This document shows, piece by piece, positions 1-10,023 of a stretch of DNA of 64,000 bases. Source of the stretch: Rhizobium jaguaris. GTDB taxonomy: Bacteria > Pseudomonadota > Alphaproteobacteria > Rhizobiales > Rhizobiaceae. Location of the stretch: the NCBI RefSeq assembly GCF_003627755.1, contig NZ_CP032694.1:2223501-2287500 (forward strand), given 5' to 3'. Under the pieces are notes generated by a model. It was not told where the DNA came from. It made no database searches and worked only from the letters and a program-made list of their open reading frames with translations. The position numbers were made by a program, and so were the translations under genes. Positions within the stretch are counted from its first letter, which is position 1. Every line of letters starts with the position of its first letter.

Positions 1-1249
1 CACCACGCAGATGCTTCGACGCCATGACGTCATAGGCGCCACCGAAGGCCTTGCGGGTGATGACGGTCAGTTTCGGCACGGTGGCTTCGGCATAGGCGAA
101 AAGCAGCTTGGCACCATGCTTGATCAGCCCGCCATATTCCTGCGCGGTCCCCGGCAGAAATCCGGGTACGTCGACAAAGGTGACGATCGGGATGTTGAAG
201 CAATCGCAGAAGCGCACGAAACGCGCCGCCTTGCGCGAGGCGTCGCTGTCGAGCACGCCCGCCAGCACCATCGGCTGATTGGCGACGAAGCCGACCGTCG
301 CGCCCTCGATACGGCCGAAACCACAAACGATGTTCTTGGCGAAGCTTGCCTGGATCTCGAAGAAATCGCCCTCGTCCGCCACCTTCAGGATCAGCTCCTT
401 GATGTCATAGGGCTTGTTGGCATTGGCCGGGATCAGCGTATCGAGCGATGTATCGGGATCGGTGACGGATTGATAGCACTCGATCTCCGGAAGATCAGCG
501 GTATTCGACTGCGGCAGAAAATCGATGAGCCGGCGAACCTGCAGCAACGTGTCGATGTCGTTGTCGTAGGCGGCATCGGCGATCGAAGATTTCGTCGTAT
601 GCACCGAGGCGCCGCCAAGCTGCTCCGATGTCACCGTTTCGTTGGTGACGGTCTTCACCACATCCGGGCCGGTGACGAACATGTAGGACGTATCGCGCAC
701 CATGAAGATGAAATCGGTCATAGCCGGCGAATAGACATCGCCGCCGGCGCAAGGACCCATGATGATCGAGATCTGCGGTATGACGCCGGAAGAGAGAACG
801 TTGCGCTGAAACACCTCGGCATAGCCGCCGAGCGCCGCCACGCCCTCCTGGATGCGTGCGCCGCCGGCATCATAGATGCCGACAATCGGCGCCCGGTTCT
901 TCAGCGCCATGTCCTGAACCTTCATGATCTTCTCGGCATGCGCTTCCGAAAGCGAGCCACCGAAAACCGTGAAATCCTTGGCAAAGAGAAAGACCGTGCG
1001 GCCGTTGACGGTGCCCCAGCCGGTGACCACGCCGTCGCCAGCGATCTTGCTTTTGTCCATGCCGAAATCAATCGAGCGATGCTCGACGAACATGTCGAAC
1101 TCTTCGAAGGAGCCTTCGTCGAGGAAGATTTCGATGCGCTCGCGCGCCGTCAGCTTGCCGCGTGCATGCTGCGCATCGATACGCGCCTGCCCGCCTCCGA
1201 GCCTTGCGATCTCTCGGCGACGTTCCAATTCCTGCAGGATCTCTTTCAT
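1..1249 (-). CDS. pccB: Acyl-CoA (propionyl-CoA type) carboxylase beta subunit, 3' end outside window
   Basis: Reading the minus strand from the ATG at 1249 gives an uninterrupted carboxyltransferase sequence (about 416 residues) that runs off the left edge. It opens [20 protein letters not shown] and contains the carboxyltransferase landmarks [26 protein letters not shown] and [16 protein letters not shown]. These define the biotin-dependent acyl-CoA carboxylase beta family, which moves carboxyl from carboxybiotin to propionyl-CoA (methylmalonyl-CoA pathway). The start follows an AGAGGA ribosome site. The usual family length is about 510 residues, so roughly 95 are missing. A methylcrotonyl- or acetyl-CoA-preferring paralogue cannot be fully excluded, but the N-terminus and CT motifs resemble PccB. 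The biotin-carboxylase alpha subunit is not in the window. Confidence 0.85.
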   Translation of the reverse strand, partial: MKEILQELERRREIARLGGGQARIDAQHARGKLTARERIEIFLDEGSFEEFDMFVEHRSIDFGMDKSKIAGDGVVTGWGTVNGRTVFLFAKDFTVFGGSLSEAHAEKIMKVQDMALKNRAPIVGIYDAGGARIQEGVAALGGYAEVFQRNVLSSGVIPQISIIMGPCAGGDVYSPAMTDFIFMVRDTSYMFVTGPDVVKTVTNETVTSEQLGGASVHTTKSSIADAAYDNDIDTLLQVRRLIDFLPQSNTADLPEIECYQSVTDPDTSLDTLIPANANKPYDIKELILKVADEGDFFEIQASFAKNIVCGFGRIEGATVGFVANQPMVLAGVLDSDASRKAARFVRFCDCFNIPIVTFVDVPGFLPGTAQEYGGLIKHGAKLLFAYAEATVPKLTVITRKAFGGAYDVMASKHLRG

Positions 1250-1311
1250 GATGGTCCTCTTCTCCGCTTATCCGGCTTAGCATGGCGCGGCAGCACTTTG
1301 AAGCTGCCGGC

Positions 1312-1788
1312 TCAGTTCACCAGCGGCGGCGCCTTCAGCACGAAGATGGAGCGGATGCGGGCCGCAATATCCTCAGCCATCAGATCGTCGGCCGCGGTCG
1401 GATCCGGAGTGAAGTTCGACGTCTCGAAGGAGGCCATGGCAACCACTGCACCAGTATCGAGCGCAGCGGCGTCGACATTGATCTTCGCTGCATTGCGATC
1501 CTTGTTGAAGCTGCGCCCCTTGCGGACATCCGTCAGGCGGATGGTGAGCGCCACCTTCGGCAATGGTGTATCGCGGGTCGTCACGGCGATGGCAGCGTTG
1601 ACGCGCTCGCTGATGGCAGAAAGCAGCTTCGGCGAAACAGGCGGCACCGACTGATCGGCGACGACAGTGGCACTGCGCACATCATAGGCCGGAGTTGACG
1701 GCTTCGGCGTGAGCGACCAACTCGAACATGCAGCCAGCGCTAAACATCCCGCGAGCGCCAATACGGCGCCCGACCTCAACAACATCAT
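1312..1788 (-). CDS. Putative outer-membrane/periplasmic lipoprotein of unknown function
   Basis: The ORF can be read from 1857, but the signal sequence begins at the paired ATGs at 1788/1785 (MMLLRSGAVLALAGCLALAA followed by Cys), so the start is placed at 1788. The lipobox LAAC predicts a lipidated Cys near residue 22. The mature part (about 135 residues) has no recognised domain; it is moderately hydrophilic and ends VLKAPPLVN. It sits between the carboxylase subunit and the ATP12 gene on the same strand. I do not recognise the family; an envelope-anchored role is inferred only from the signal. Confidence 0.6.
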   Translation of the reverse strand: MMLLRSGAVLALAGCLALAACSSWSLTPKPSTPAYDVRSATVVADQSVPPVSPKLLSAISERVNAAIAVTTRDTPLPKVALTIRLTDVRKGRSFNKDRNAAKINVDAAALDTGAVVAMASFETSNFTPDPTAADDLMAEDIAARIRSIFVLKAPPLVN

Positions 1789-1857
1789 GATTCGCGTCCC
1801 GATATCCCGATCCTTGAGATAGAGACTTCGATATAACGGACTGCAAATCAACAACAA

Positions 1858-2643
1858 TTAACTGTGAAACGCGGAAAAAACATCCGTGGCAGCCTGGAAT
1901 TCTTCGAAGCGCTGGGCGCGGCGCCGTTCGGCCTCCTCGTCGCGGCCCCAATGTTCGATCGTCCAATCCTCGTCGAGATGAGCGAGCGACCAAACCTCGG
2001 CGAGCGGTAGTTGGCCCTCGGCGAAAGCCAGCGCCAGGATTGCCGAGCCCGTCAGTGTCGTGATCGTGTGCAGACTGGCGAGCTCCAGTGGCGTGTCGTA
2101 TTTGCGCAGCGTCACGGCGAAGGCGGCGATCGCCTCCCGCGGCTGTTCCTGATGCATGACGCCCTCGGCGAGGATGAAGCGGGCGCCGAGTTCGTTTGCG
2201 GCCCAGTCGATCAACGGGTTCCACTGCTCCGACTGCCGCCCCACCAGGCGCTCCGGCTCATCGGCGCGATAGCAAAGCAGGTCGCTTGAGGAAAAGCGTA
2301 GAATGTCCTCGAATACCGCCTGGCTATCGGTCGCCACACCGTCGAGCGCCGTATTGACCAATCGCGTCACCGGCATGGTCGCGGGGTCGATAATCTCGAC
2401 CTGCCGGCTCCATTCGGCCGCCACCAACTTCGCCAGCGCCTCTGTCGGCACTGCGAGCGATTGGCGCGCAGGCGTCTTCACCACCTTGCCGTCGAGTTCG
2501 ATAAGGTGGCCGTCCTCACTCTCGCGGACGCTCACATCCTTGTAGAAGCGCTTCGGCAGCGGCTTCTTCATTTGGATTTGTGCCCGGCGGACAGGATCCG
2601 GGTGGCTCAGGCCTTCGGAAAGATCGTTAAACAGGTCGCGCAT
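1858..2643 (-). CDS. ATP12 family F1-ATPase assembly chaperone
   Basis: A 261-residue protein with the ATP12 family pattern: basic N-terminal part with KKPLPKRFYKDVSV, then VVKTPARQSLAVPT, AEWSRQ, DPATMPVTRLVNTALD, and the C-terminal EVWSLAHLDEDWTIEHWGRD. ATP12 proteins bind the F1 alpha subunit before assembly of the ATP synthase; the family occurs in mitochondria and alphaproteobacteria. Length is typical. It follows the HAD phosphatase by 9 bases and probably belongs to the same transcript as that gene and the pseudouridine synthase. The arrangement rluA-like/HAD/atp12 is familiar in rhizobia. Confidence 0.9.
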   Translation of the reverse strand: MRDLFNDLSEGLSHPDPVRRAQIQMKKPLPKRFYKDVSVRESEDGHLIELDGKVVKTPARQSLAVPTEALAKLVAAEWSRQVEIIDPATMPVTRLVNTALDGVATDSQAVFEDILRFSSSDLLCYRADEPERLVGRQSEQWNPLIDWAANELGARFILAEGVMHQEQPREAIAAFAVTLRKYDTPLELASLHTITTLTGSAILALAFAEGQLPLAEVWSLAHLDEDWTIEHWGRDEEAERRRAQRFEEFQAATDVFSAFHS

Positions 2644-2652
2644 GGCGTCACC

Positions 2653-3306
2653 TCAGAGAATATGGCTCAACAGGTCGTTCGGGTGATGGGCGATCGTGTC
2701 GGCACCAGCGGCCAGCAGTTCTTCCACCGAAGCGTAGCCCCAAGCAACGCCGATCGCGGTCGCCCCGGCCGCTTTCGCCATCTGCATGTCGTAGACGGCA
2801 TCGCCGATGACAATTGTATCATGCGGATCCATACCGGTCTCGCTGCAGCATTCCGTCACCATGGCGGGATGCGGCTTCGAGGGGCAGTCATCCGCGGTGC
2901 GCGAGACGACGAAATAGGGCGCAAAACCATTCGCTTCAAGTATATGCGTCAGGCCGCGGCGGGACTTGCCGGTCACAGCGCCGATCAGCAATTCATCGTG
3001 GGCGGCCAGCGTCTCGATCAACGGTTTGATGCCGTCGAAAAGCGGCGTCTGCATATCCCCTTCGTCGCGCACGCCGGGGAAGATCGACTTATAGTGCGCC
3101 GTCATCGCGATTGCCTCCTCATCGACATGCGGCTTGCCCTGCATGCGGGCAATTGCGATGTCCAGTGTCAGGCCGATGATCGACTTGGTGGAGGCGACAT
3201 CAGGGCGCTTGTAGCCGAAATCGACGAAGGTGCGCGCCATGACCTCGTGGATCAGCCGGACGCTGTCGACCAGTGTCCCGTCGCAATCGAAAAGCACCAG
3301 CTTCAT
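2653..3306 (-). CDS. HAD-IA family hydrolase (phosphoglycolate-phosphatase-like)
   Basis: A 217-residue haloacid-dehalogenase fold protein. Motif I is FDCDGTLVDS near the N-terminus (nucleophile Asp and acid/base Asp), motif II Thr/Ser lies in GAVTGKSRRGL, motif III Lys lies in CPSKPHPAMV, and motif IV is VIGDAVYDMQMAKAAGA. The cap domain between motifs I and II is helical, as in Gph/PGMB-like phosphatases. The substrate cannot be set from sequence. Its ATG overlaps the stop of the upstream pseudouridine synthase in an ATGA junction (3303-3306), which implies translational coupling if the upstream frame is intact. Confidence 0.88.
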   Translation of the reverse strand: MKLVLFDCDGTLVDSVRLIHEVMARTFVDFGYKRPDVASTKSIIGLTLDIAIARMQGKPHVDEEAIAMTAHYKSIFPGVRDEGDMQTPLFDGIKPLIETLAAHDELLIGAVTGKSRRGLTHILEANGFAPYFVVSRTADDCPSKPHPAMVTECCSETGMDPHDTIVIGDAVYDMQMAKAAGATAIGVAWGYASVEELLAAGADTIAHHPNDLLSHIL

Positions 3307-4300
3307 TCGTCGTCCGGCTCCCCTGCCGATGCCTCGTCAAAGCCGAGGAGGTTCCATGTCTGCACCATATGCGGCGGCAGCGGCGCCGTGACGCGCAGGC
3401 GGCCGCCATTCGGATGCGGGATATCGATATGGCGCGCATGCAGATGCAGGCGCTTCTGAACGCCGCCTGGGAAATCCCAGTTCGGATCGTCCTCGAAATA
3501 TTGGGGTCGCCGATGATCGGATGGCCGATGTGCAGTGCATGGACGCGGAGCTGGTGGGTGCGGCCGGTATAGGGTTCCATCTCCAGCCATGCGAGACGCT
3601 GGGCGGCGGTTTCCACGACGCGGTAATAGGAGACAGCATGATCTGCGCCCTCCTCGCCATGCTTGGCGATGCGCATACGGTCGCCGTCCGGTGTCGTTTC
3701 CTTCACTAGCCAGGTGGAAATCTTGTCCTCGTGCTTGCGCGGTACACCCTTCACCAGCGACCAATAGGTCTTCTTGGTATCGCGTTCGCGGAAGGCGGCC
3801 GTCAGCTTCTGCGCCGCACCGCGGGTGCGGGCGACGACGAGGACGCCGGACGTGTCGCGGTCGAGGCGATGCACCAGGCGCGGCTTCTCGCCCTTCTGGC
3901 TCGTCCAGGCCTCCAGCATCTTATCAATATGGCGGCTGACGCCGGAGCCGCCCTGTACGGCAAGGCCGGCCGGCTTGTTTAGCACATAGACCTTGTCGTC
4001 TTCATGCAGCAGCATGCGTGCCAGAAGCTCGGCATCGCCGGAATGCTTCAATTCCTTGCCGGCAATGGGGCCGTTCTTCGTGCCCTTAGCGTCGACATCC
4101 AGCGGCGGCACGCGCACCATCTGCCCGGCCTCTACGCGCGCATCCGTTTTGACGCGTCCGCCGTCGACACGCACCTGGCCGGAGCGCATCAGCTTTTGCA
4201 ATTGTCCAAAGCCAAGTCCAGGGAAATGCACCTTGAACCAGCGGTCGAGGCGCATGCCGGCCTCATCAGGCTCGACCTTTATATGCTCAATCCCGGCCAT
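3303..4300 (-). pseudogene. RluA-family (RluC/RluD-like) 23S rRNA pseudouridine synthase, interrupted by a single-base frameshift
   Basis: From the ATG at 4300 the frame encodes an S4 domain (RLDRWFKVHFPGL, residues about 17-60) and the pseudouridine synthase core, with catalytic motif RLVHRLDRDTSGVLVVA and GRTHQLRVHALHIGHPIIGDP. After GDP, near 3500-3502, the family C-terminus continues in a different frame: YFEDDPNWDFPGG, KRLHLHARHIDIPHPNGG, PPHMVQTWNLLGFDE. The original frame instead runs into nonsense and ends at 3200, inside the HAD gene. One missing base in the codon after GDP (expected Lys or Gln) explains everything. Restoring it ends the protein at 3303 and gives an ATGA overlap with the HAD gene. 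A sequencing error or a recent mutation are both possible. Confidence 0.82.
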
Positions 4301-4324
4301 TCTTCTTCTTTCAAGCGCCGCGAC

Positions 4325-4466
4325 ATGATCCCGAAAAGCGTGAAGCTCTTTCGGACAAGATCATACCAAATCAGGGAACTGGGGCGATCTGGCCCCAGGG
4401 CCGGGTCATCCCGGCCTTTTGAGGTGGCTTTAGAGCATTTCGAGGAAAAGTGGAAACCGGAATTAT
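4325..4466. repeat. Rhizobial intergenic mosaic repeat region
   Basis: The 217-base gap between the pseudouridine synthase and the copper chaperone holds repeat-like modules. Positions 4325-4364 form an imperfect palindrome (ATGATCCCGAAAAG paired with a TTTCGG...GATCAT half). Positions 4431-4460 contain TAGAGCATTTCGAGGAAAAG, a phrase I recognise from many rhizobial intergenic regions. No ORF is supported here. Recognition as a dispersed repeat is from memory; a genome self-search would settle it. Confidence 0.45.
4399..4420 (+). terminator. GC-rich hairpin followed by TTTT
   Basis: GGCCGGG-TCAT-CCCGGCC is a perfect 7-bp stem followed by TTTT on the plus strand. Both flanking genes are on the minus strand, so on their transcript it is a hairpin without a U tract. 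It may stop antisense transcription or be part of the mosaic repeat. Confidence 0.35.
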
Positions 4467-4517
4467 CTGTGGGCGGGAATTTTGTGAGAGCAATGCCTGT
4501 TGGTGGCTCCGCAGACC

Positions 4518-5054
4518 TCAGCTTGCATTCGGCGCCACGACCGGCAAACTGATATCAACCATTCCAGCCTTATCGAACATCAGCATTACCGGCACTGTGC
4601 TGCCCTGTTTGAACGGCGTCTTCACCTGCTTGAACATCATGTGCAGGCTGTTCGGCGAAAGCGTCACGGTGGCGCCGGCGGGAATGGCGATACCTTCCTT
4701 GACTTCGCGCATCTTCATGACCTCACCTTCCATCTTCATCTCATGCAGCTCGACCTTGCCGGCCGCCGAAGATGTGACCGAGGTCAGTCTGTCGTCGCCG
4801 CTGCCGCCATTGTGGATGGTGATGTAGCCGCCACCAACCGGCTGGCCGGGCAACATGGCGCGGACATAGCCGCCGCTGATGTCGAGGTCTCCGAGCTTCA
4901 CTGTCGCCGAACCCGCCGGCGCCTTGCCCGCATCCATATGCATCCCGGGCATCTTGTTCATGTCGTTACCCTGCTGGGCCATGACGGCTGCAGCGGAAAA
5001 GGAAAGCGCGATCGCCGAAATCAGCAATGCGGCGGCATAGTTGCGGTTCATCAT
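4518..5054 (-). CDS. Periplasmic copper chaperone PCu(A)C
   Basis: 178 residues from the ATG at 5054, which has an AGGAG site five bases upstream; longer readings to 5231 run into the promoter region and are not preferred. The N-terminus is a signal peptide (MMNRNYAAALLISAIALSFS, cleavage near VMAQ). The mature start is Met/His rich (NDMNKMPGMHMDAG), a likely extra copper site. The core has the PCuAC Cu(I) ligand pattern: ELHEMKMEGEVMKM followed about 20 residues later by SLHMMF. Such proteins deliver Cu(I) to the CuA/CuB centres of cytochrome oxidase together with Sco. It is divergent from the gcv riboswitch promoter. Confidence 0.88.
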   Translation of the reverse strand: MMNRNYAAALLISAIALSFSAAAVMAQQGNDMNKMPGMHMDAGKAPAGSATVKLGDLDISGGYVRAMLPGQPVGGGYITIHNGGSGDDRLTSVTSSAAGKVELHEMKMEGEVMKMREVKEGIAIPAGATVTLSPNSLHMMFKQVKTPFKQGSTVPVMLMFDKAGMVDISLPVVAPNAS

Positions 5055-5198
5055 TGTCTCCTGCCCGGCTCCTCTGTTCACGCATGGGATAGCCTCTCGC
5101 AGCATCATTGCAAAGTCCCCTGCATCCATTGGTCGCGCGCATGACATATGCTCGAGACGCGACACGACAAAAATTTGTTTCAGCGCGACATTTGCCCC

Positions 5199-5226
5199 TT
5201 GCCATCCTCCGCGACTACCAGATAAT
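5199..5226 (+). promoter_or_regulatory. Candidate sigma-70 promoter of the gcvTHP operon
   Basis: TTGCCA (5199-5204), a 16-base spacer, then GATAAT (5221-5226); each hexamer differs from consensus at one position. The predicted start is near 5233, a few bases before the first glycine aptamer, which is where a riboswitch leader should begin. Confidence 0.55.
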
Positions 5227-5238
5227 GGCACTCAACCT

Positions 5239-5393
5239 TGTTGGGAGAATCCGGCGCGAGCCGGTGCCGAAGGAGCAACCGCCCCGGAAACTCTCAGGCC
5301 AAAGGACCAGCAAGGGGCAGACGGAACTCTGGAGAGAAGCGCGCAAGCGTTCGCCGAAGGGATAACAATCTCAGGCAAACAGACAGAGGGGGC
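5239..5393 (+). ncRNA. Tandem glycine riboswitch (gcvT RNA motif)
   Basis: Two consecutive glycine aptamers precede gcvT. Aptamer 1 has TTGGGAGAATCC, GCCGAAGGAGCAA and GGAAACTCTCAGGCCAAAGG; aptamer 2 has CTCTGGAGAG, GCCGAAGGGATAACAA, TCTCAGGCAAACAGACAGAG. These conserved blocks define the glycine riboswitch class, which in most bacteria turns on glycine cleavage genes when glycine is abundant. The leader between the second aptamer and the gcvT start is about 75 bases and probably holds the expression platform; I did not resolve a clear terminator there, so translational control is possible. Confidence 0.93.
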
Positions 5394-5467
5394 TCATCGC
5401 AAGGCGCAGTCGCGCCCGAATTTTGAGCCCGCGCTTTTGGCTGAGCGCAAACCCCGGAGGCGTCATT

Positions 5468-6604
5468 TTGGACGAGACCGCTGCCCTCAAGAAGACACCC
5501 CTTCACGCCCTGCATCTGTCGCTCGGTGCCCGCATGGTGCCGTTTGCCGGCTATGACATGCCGGTGCAATATCCTCAGGGCGTGCTCAAGGAGCATCTCT
5601 GGACTCGTGCATCGGCTGGTGTGTTCGACGTCTCGCATATGGGGCAAGTCACGATCCGTGCCCGCTCCGGCAAATATGAAGATGCAGCATTGGCACTCGA
5701 GAGCCTCGTGCCGGTCGATATTTTCGGGCTCGCCGAGGGCCGTCAACGCTACGGTTTCTTCACCGATGACAATGGCGGCATTCTCGACGATCTGATGATC
5801 ACGCACATGGACGACTACCTCTTCGTCGTCGTCAATGCAGCCTGCAAGGATGCCGATTTCAAGCATCTTCAAGACCATATCGGCGATATCTGCGAAGTTA
5901 CTTTACTTGATCGCGCCCTGATCGCGCTGCAGGGACCGCGCGCCGTTTCGGTCCTCGCCGAGCTCTGGGCGGATCTCGCCCATATGAAGTTCATGGACGT
6001 TCGCCATTGCCGCCTGCATGACGTTTCCTGTCTTGTCTCCCGCTCCGGCTATAGCGGCGAAGACGGTTTTGAGATTTCCGTACCGGCCGACAAGGCTGAA
6101 GACATTGCCAAGCGGCTGCTGGAGCACCCCGACGTTCAGCCGATCGGCCTCGGCGCCCGCGATTCCCTGCGTCTCGAAGCCGGGCTTTGCCTTTATGGCA
6201 ACGACATCGACCAGACGACGACGCCGGTGGAAGCCGCACTCGAATGGGCAATGCAGAAAGCCCGCAAAACCAGCGGCGCCCGCGCTGGCGGATTTCCCGG
6301 TGCGAGCCGCATCCTTGCTGAACTTGACAACGGCGCCTTGCGCCGCCGTGTCGGCCTGAAGCCGGAAGGCAAGGCGCCGGTCCGCGGCCACGCCAAGCTT
6401 TATGCGGACGCTGAAGGCAAGACCGAGATCGGTGAAGTCACCTCCGGTGGCTTTGGCCCGAGTGTCGAAGGTCCCGTTGCTATGGGCTACGTGCCAGTCA
6501 GCTTCGCCGCGCCTGGCACGCCGGTCTATGCCGAGGTGCGCGGCAAATACCTGCCGGTCGCCGTTTCTACCCTGCCCTTCATCACCCCGACCTACAAACG
6601 CTGA
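5468..6604 (+). CDS. gcvT: Glycine cleavage system T protein (aminomethyltransferase)
   Basis: 378 residues from a TTG at 5468, chosen because GGAGG lies seven bases upstream and the protein then begins [20 protein letters not shown], matching the normal GcvT N-terminus; reading from the upstream TTG at 5423 adds residues without family support. Landmarks: [30 protein letters not shown] (folate site region), [13 protein letters not shown] and the C-terminal [21 protein letters not shown]. It transfers the aminomethyl carbon from lipoyl-GcvH to tetrahydrofolate, releasing ammonia. First gene of gcvTHP, behind the glycine riboswitch. Confidence 0.96.
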   Translation: MDETAALKKTPLHALHLSLGARMVPFAGYDMPVQYPQGVLKEHLWTRASAGVFDVSHMGQVTIRARSGKYEDAALALESLVPVDIFGLAEGRQRYGFFTDDNGGILDDLMITHMDDYLFVVVNAACKDADFKHLQDHIGDICEVTLLDRALIALQGPRAVSVLAELWADLAHMKFMDVRHCRLHDVSCLVSRSGYSGEDGFEISVPADKAEDIAKRLLEHPDVQPIGLGARDSLRLEAGLCLYGNDIDQTTTPVEAALEWAMQKARKTSGARAGGFPGASRILAELDNGALRRRVGLKPEGKAPVRGHAKLYADAEGKTEIGEVTSGGFGPSVEGPVAMGYVPVSFAAPGTPVYAEVRGKYLPVAVSTLPFITPTYKR

Positions 6605-6630
6605 ACATCATATTCCAGAGAGGATCGTCC

Positions 6631-6993
6631 ATGCTGAAATTCACCGAAGAACATGAGTGGCTGAACATTGAAGGCGATGTTGCGATCGTCGGGATCACGG
6701 CGCATGCCGCAGAACAGCTCGGCGATCTCGTTTTCGTCGAACTGCCCGAAGTCGGCGCCAGCTTCTCCAAAGGCGACGATGCGGCAACCGTCGAATCCGT
6801 CAAGGCGGCGTCAGAGGTCTATTGTCCGCTCGATGGCGAGATCACCGAGATCAACGAAGCCATTACCGCGGATCCGGCACTCGTCAATTCCGACCCGATG
6901 GGCGCTGGCTGGTTCTTCAAGTTGAAGCTTAAGAATGCCGCCGATGCCAGTGGTTTGCTGGATGAAGCCGGCTATAAGGAGCTCATCGCGTAA
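6631..6993 (+). CDS. gcvH: Glycine cleavage system H protein (lipoyl carrier)
   Basis: 120 residues, typical for GcvH. It begins [20 protein letters not shown] and has the lipoylation segment [20 protein letters not shown], whose central Lys in ESVKA is the lipoyl attachment site. It shuttles the aminomethyl group between GcvP and GcvT and electrons to the lipoamide dehydrogenase. It starts 26 bases after gcvT, and its TAA overlaps the gcvP ATG by one base, so it is translationally coupled to gcvP. Confidence 0.97.
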   Translation: MLKFTEEHEWLNIEGDVAIVGITAHAAEQLGDLVFVELPEVGASFSKGDDAATVESVKAASEVYCPLDGEITEINEAITADPALVNSDPMGAGWFFKLKLKNAADASGLLDEAGYKELIA

Positions 6994-9872
6994 TGAATAC
7001 GCCTACGGAATTCACGTTTACGGACTACCAGCCCTACGATTTCGCCAATCGCCGCCATATCGGCCCGTCTCCGTCTGAAATGGCCGACATGCTGAAGGTG
7101 ATCGGCTATGGCAGCCTCGACGGACTGATCGATGCGACGCTGCCGCCCTCCATCCGCCAGAAGGCGCCGCTCATCTGGGGCGCGCCGATGACGGAGCGCG
7201 AGGCGCTCGACAAGCTGCGCGAGACCGCCAACAAGAACAAGGTTCTCGTCTCGCTGATTGGCCAGGGCTATTACGGCACGATCACGCCACCGGTCATCCA
7301 GCGCAATATCCTGGAAAATCCGGCCTGGTACACGGCCTATACACCGTATCAGCCGGAAATCAGCCAGGGTCGCCTCGAGGCATTGCTGAACTACCAGACG
7401 ATGATCTGCGACCTGACGGGTCTCGACGTTGCCAACGCCTCGCTTCTCGATGAAGCGACTGCTGCCGCCGAAGGCATGGCGATGGCCGAACGCGTGGCGA
7501 AATCGAAGGCCAAGGCTTTCTTCGTCGACGCGGATTGCCACCCGCAGACCATCGCATTGATCAAGACCCGTGCGGAACCGCTGGGCTGGACTGTCATCGT
7601 CGGTAATCCTTTCACCGAACTCGATCCGGTCGATGTCTTCGGCGCCATCTTCCAGTATCCAGGCACGCATGGTCACATCAACGACTTCACCGGCCTGATC
7701 TCAAGACTGCATCAGACCGGCGCCATCGCCGTTGTCGCGGCCGACCCGCTGGCGTTGACGCTGCTGAAGTCGCCCGGTGAAATGGGTGCCGACATTGCCG
7801 TCGGCTCGTCGCAGCGCTTCGGCGTGCCGGTTGGCTACGGCGGTCCGCATGCCGCCTACATGGCCGTCAAGGATGCCTATAAGCGTTCCATGCCCGGTCG
7901 CCTTGTCGGCGTCTCGGTCGACGCTCGCGGCAACCGCGCCTATCGCCTGTCGCTGCAGACCCGCGAACAGCACATCCGTCGTGAAAAAGCGACGTCGAAT
8001 ATCTGCACCGCGCAGGTGCTGCTCGCCGTCATGGCCTCCATGTATGCCGTCTTCCACGGGCCGCAGGGCATCAAGGCCATTGCCCAACAGGTGCATCAGA
8101 AGGCCGTATTGATGGCCAAGGGGTTGGAAAAGCTCGGCTATAAGATCGAACCGGAGACCTTCTTCGACACGATCACCGTCGAGGTCGGCCATATGCAGGG
8201 CCTGATCCTGGGCGCGGCCGTCGCCGAAGGTGTCAATCTGCGCAAGGTCGGAGAAACCAAGATCGGCATGAGCCTCGACGAGCGCACACGTCCAGCGACG
8301 CTGGAAGCCGTCTGGCGCGCGTTCGGCGGTAACTTCGCTCTGGCCGACTTCGAGCCCGGCTATCGCCTTCCGAAGAACCTGTTGCGCACCAGCGAATATC
8401 TGACGCATCCGATCTTCCACATGAACCGCGCCGAAAGCGAGATGACCCGCTACATCCGCCGGCTCTCCGACCGCGACCTGGCGCTTGACCGCGCCATGAT
8501 CCCGCTCGGCTCCTGCACGATGAAGCTGAACGCGACGGCGGAAATGTTGCCGATCACCTGGCCGGAGTTTTCCGACATCCATCCGTTCGTTCCGGCCGAC
8601 CAGGCGCTCGGCTATCGCGAGATGATCGACGACCTGACGGAAAAGCTCTGCGCGGTCACGGGCTACGATGCTTTCTCTATGCAACCGAACTCAGGCGCGC
8701 AGGGCGAATATGCGGGCCTTCTGACCATCCGCAACTACCACATCGCCAACGGTCACGGCCATCGTGACGTCTGCCTGATCCCGACCTCTGCGCACGGTAC
8801 CAACCCGGCCTCGGCCCAGATGGCCGGCATGAAGGTGGTCGTCGTCAAGGTTAGCGATGACGGCGACATCGATATGGCCGATTTCCGCGCCAAGGCGGAG
8901 CAATATGCGGATACCCTCTCCTGCTGCATGATCACCTATCCGTCGACGCACGGCGTCTTCGAAGAGACGGTCAAGGAGATTTGCGATATCGTGCATATGC
9001 ACGGCGGCCAGGTCTACCTTGATGGCGCCAACATGAACGCCATGGTCGGCCTTTCCCGCCCAGGCGATATCGGTTCCGACGTCAGCCACCTGAACCTACA
9101 CAAGACCTTCTGCATTCCGCATGGCGGCGGCGGTCCCGGCATGGGTCCCATCGGCGTCAAGGCGCACCTGGCGGCGCATCTGCCCGGCCACCCGGAAACA
9201 GACGGCCCCACCTATCACGACAAAGGGGGCGCGGTGTCTGCGGCAGCCTTTGGCTCGGCTTCGATTCTGCCGATCTCCTGGAGCTATTGCCTGATGATGG
9301 GCGGCGAAGGACTGACGCAGGCGACGAAGGTCGCGATCCTCAACGCCAACTATATCGCAGCCCGGCTGAAGGGCGCTTACGATGTGCTCTACAAGTCGAA
9401 GGCCGGCCGCGTGGCGCACGAATGCATCATCGACACGCGTCCGCTGGTCGACAGCGCCGGCGTCACCGTCGATGACGTCGCCAAGCGCCTGATCGATTGC
9501 GGCTTCCATGCGCCGACCATGAGCTGGCCGGTTGCCGGCACGCTGATGATCGAGCCGACCGAATCGGAAACCAAAGCGGAGCTTGATCGCTTCTGCGAAG
9601 CGATGCTGGCGATCCGCGAGGAAGCCCGCGCCATCGAAGAAGGCCGGATGGACAAGACCAACAATCCGTTGAAAAACGCGCCGCATACGGTTGAAGACCT
9701 GGTTGGAGAGTGGAACCGGCCTTATTCCCGCGAACAGGCCTGCTTCCCGCCAGGCGCTTTCCGGGTCGACAAATATTGGTCGCCTGTCAATCGCGTCGAC
9801 AACGTCTATGGCGACCGGAATCTCATCTGCACCTGCCCGCCGGTTGAGGCTTACGCCGAAGCTGCGGAATAA
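6993..9872 (+). CDS. gcvP: Glycine dehydrogenase (decarboxylating), single-chain P protein
   Basis: 959 residues, the fused (non-split) P protein. The N-terminal half has [18 protein letters not shown] and QAALLNYQT-like segments; the C-terminal half carries the PLP motif [20 protein letters not shown] with Lys704 as the Schiff-base residue. It decarboxylates glycine and loads the aminomethyl group on GcvH lipoate in the cytoplasm. Last gene of the riboswitch-controlled operon, followed by a hairpin. Confidence 0.97.
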   Translation: MNTPTEFTFTDYQPYDFANRRHIGPSPSEMADMLKVIGYGSLDGLIDATLPPSIRQKAPLIWGAPMTEREALDKLRETANKNKVLVSLIGQGYYGTITPPVIQRNILENPAWYTAYTPYQPEISQGRLEALLNYQTMICDLTGLDVANASLLDEATAAAEGMAMAERVAKSKAKAFFVDADCHPQTIALIKTRAEPLGWTVIVGNPFTELDPVDVFGAIFQYPGTHGHINDFTGLISRLHQTGAIAVVAADPLALTLLKSPGEMGADIAVGSSQRFGVPVGYGGPHAAYMAVKDAYKRSMPGRLVGVSVDARGNRAYRLSLQTREQHIRREKATSNICTAQVLLAVMASMYAVFHGPQGIKAIAQQVHQKAVLMAKGLEKLGYKIEPETFFDTITVEVGHMQGLILGAAVAEGVNLRKVGETKIGMSLDERTRPATLEAVWRAFGGNFALADFEPGYRLPKNLLRTSEYLTHPIFHMNRAESEMTRYIRRLSDRDLALDRAMIPLGSCTMKLNATAEMLPITWPEFSDIHPFVPADQALGYREMIDDLTEKLCAVTGYDAFSMQPNSGAQGEYAGLLTIRNYHIANGHGHRDVCLIPTSAHGTNPASAQMAGMKVVVVKVSDDGDIDMADFRAKAEQYADTLSCCMITYPSTHGVFEETVKEICDIVHMHGGQVYLDGANMNAMVGLSRPGDIGSDVSHLNLHKTFCIPHGGGGPGMGPIGVKAHLAAHLPGHPETDGPTYHDKGGAVSAAAFGSASILPISWSYCLMMGGEGLTQATKVAILNANYIAARLKGAYDVLYKSKAGRVAHECIIDTRPLVDSAGVTVDDVAKRLIDCGFHAPTMSWPVAGTLMIEPTESETKAELDRFCEAMLAIREEARAIEEGRMDKTNNPLKNAPHTVEDLVGEWNRPYSREQACFPPGAFRVDKYWSPVNRVDNVYGDRNLICTCPPVEAYAEAAE

Positions 9873-9887
9873 GTGCTTTTCAAAAAA

Positions 9888-9912
9888 AGTGAAGCGGTTC
9901 AGCCGCTTCACT
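9888..9912. terminator. Hairpin after gcvP
   Basis: AGTGAAGCGG-TTCAG-CCGCTTCACT is a near-perfect stem 16 bases after the gcvP stop. The strong A tract lies upstream (CAAAAAAAG), so the U tract would be on the minus-strand transcript; on the plus strand only CTCTC follows. Likely end of the gcv transcript, possibly bidirectional. Confidence 0.55.
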
Positions 9913-9947
9913 CTCTCCCGACATAAATCTATCGCGAAAAAACTCTA

Positions 9948-9995
9948 TGACTGCGCCGCGCGTCCGATGGGATACGCTGCATTTTTATAGCGCGG
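9948..9995. repeat. Intergenic repeat module (copy A)
   Basis: TGACTGCGCCGCGCGTCC followed by ATGGGATACGCTGCA resembles the segment at 38085-38127 (ACTGCGCCGCG, GTCC, AT, GGA, CGCT in the same order). Both have a GCGTCC/GGA.(A)CGC hairpin. I recognise the phrase from many rhizobial intergenic regions, but only these two copies are visible here. Confidence 0.35.
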
Positions 9996-10023
9996 CGAAA
10001 CACGGCGCTGGAAGTCATACATC

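Noticed and set aside
11..1654. Long plus-strand open frame of 547 codons over the carboxylase gene
   Set aside because: Shadow of the minus-strand carboxylase; composition is Arg/His-rich antisense and no family motif appears.
5055..5231. N-terminal extension of the copper chaperone
   Set aside because: A signal peptide with good ribosome site starts at 5054; the extension covers the gcv promoter.
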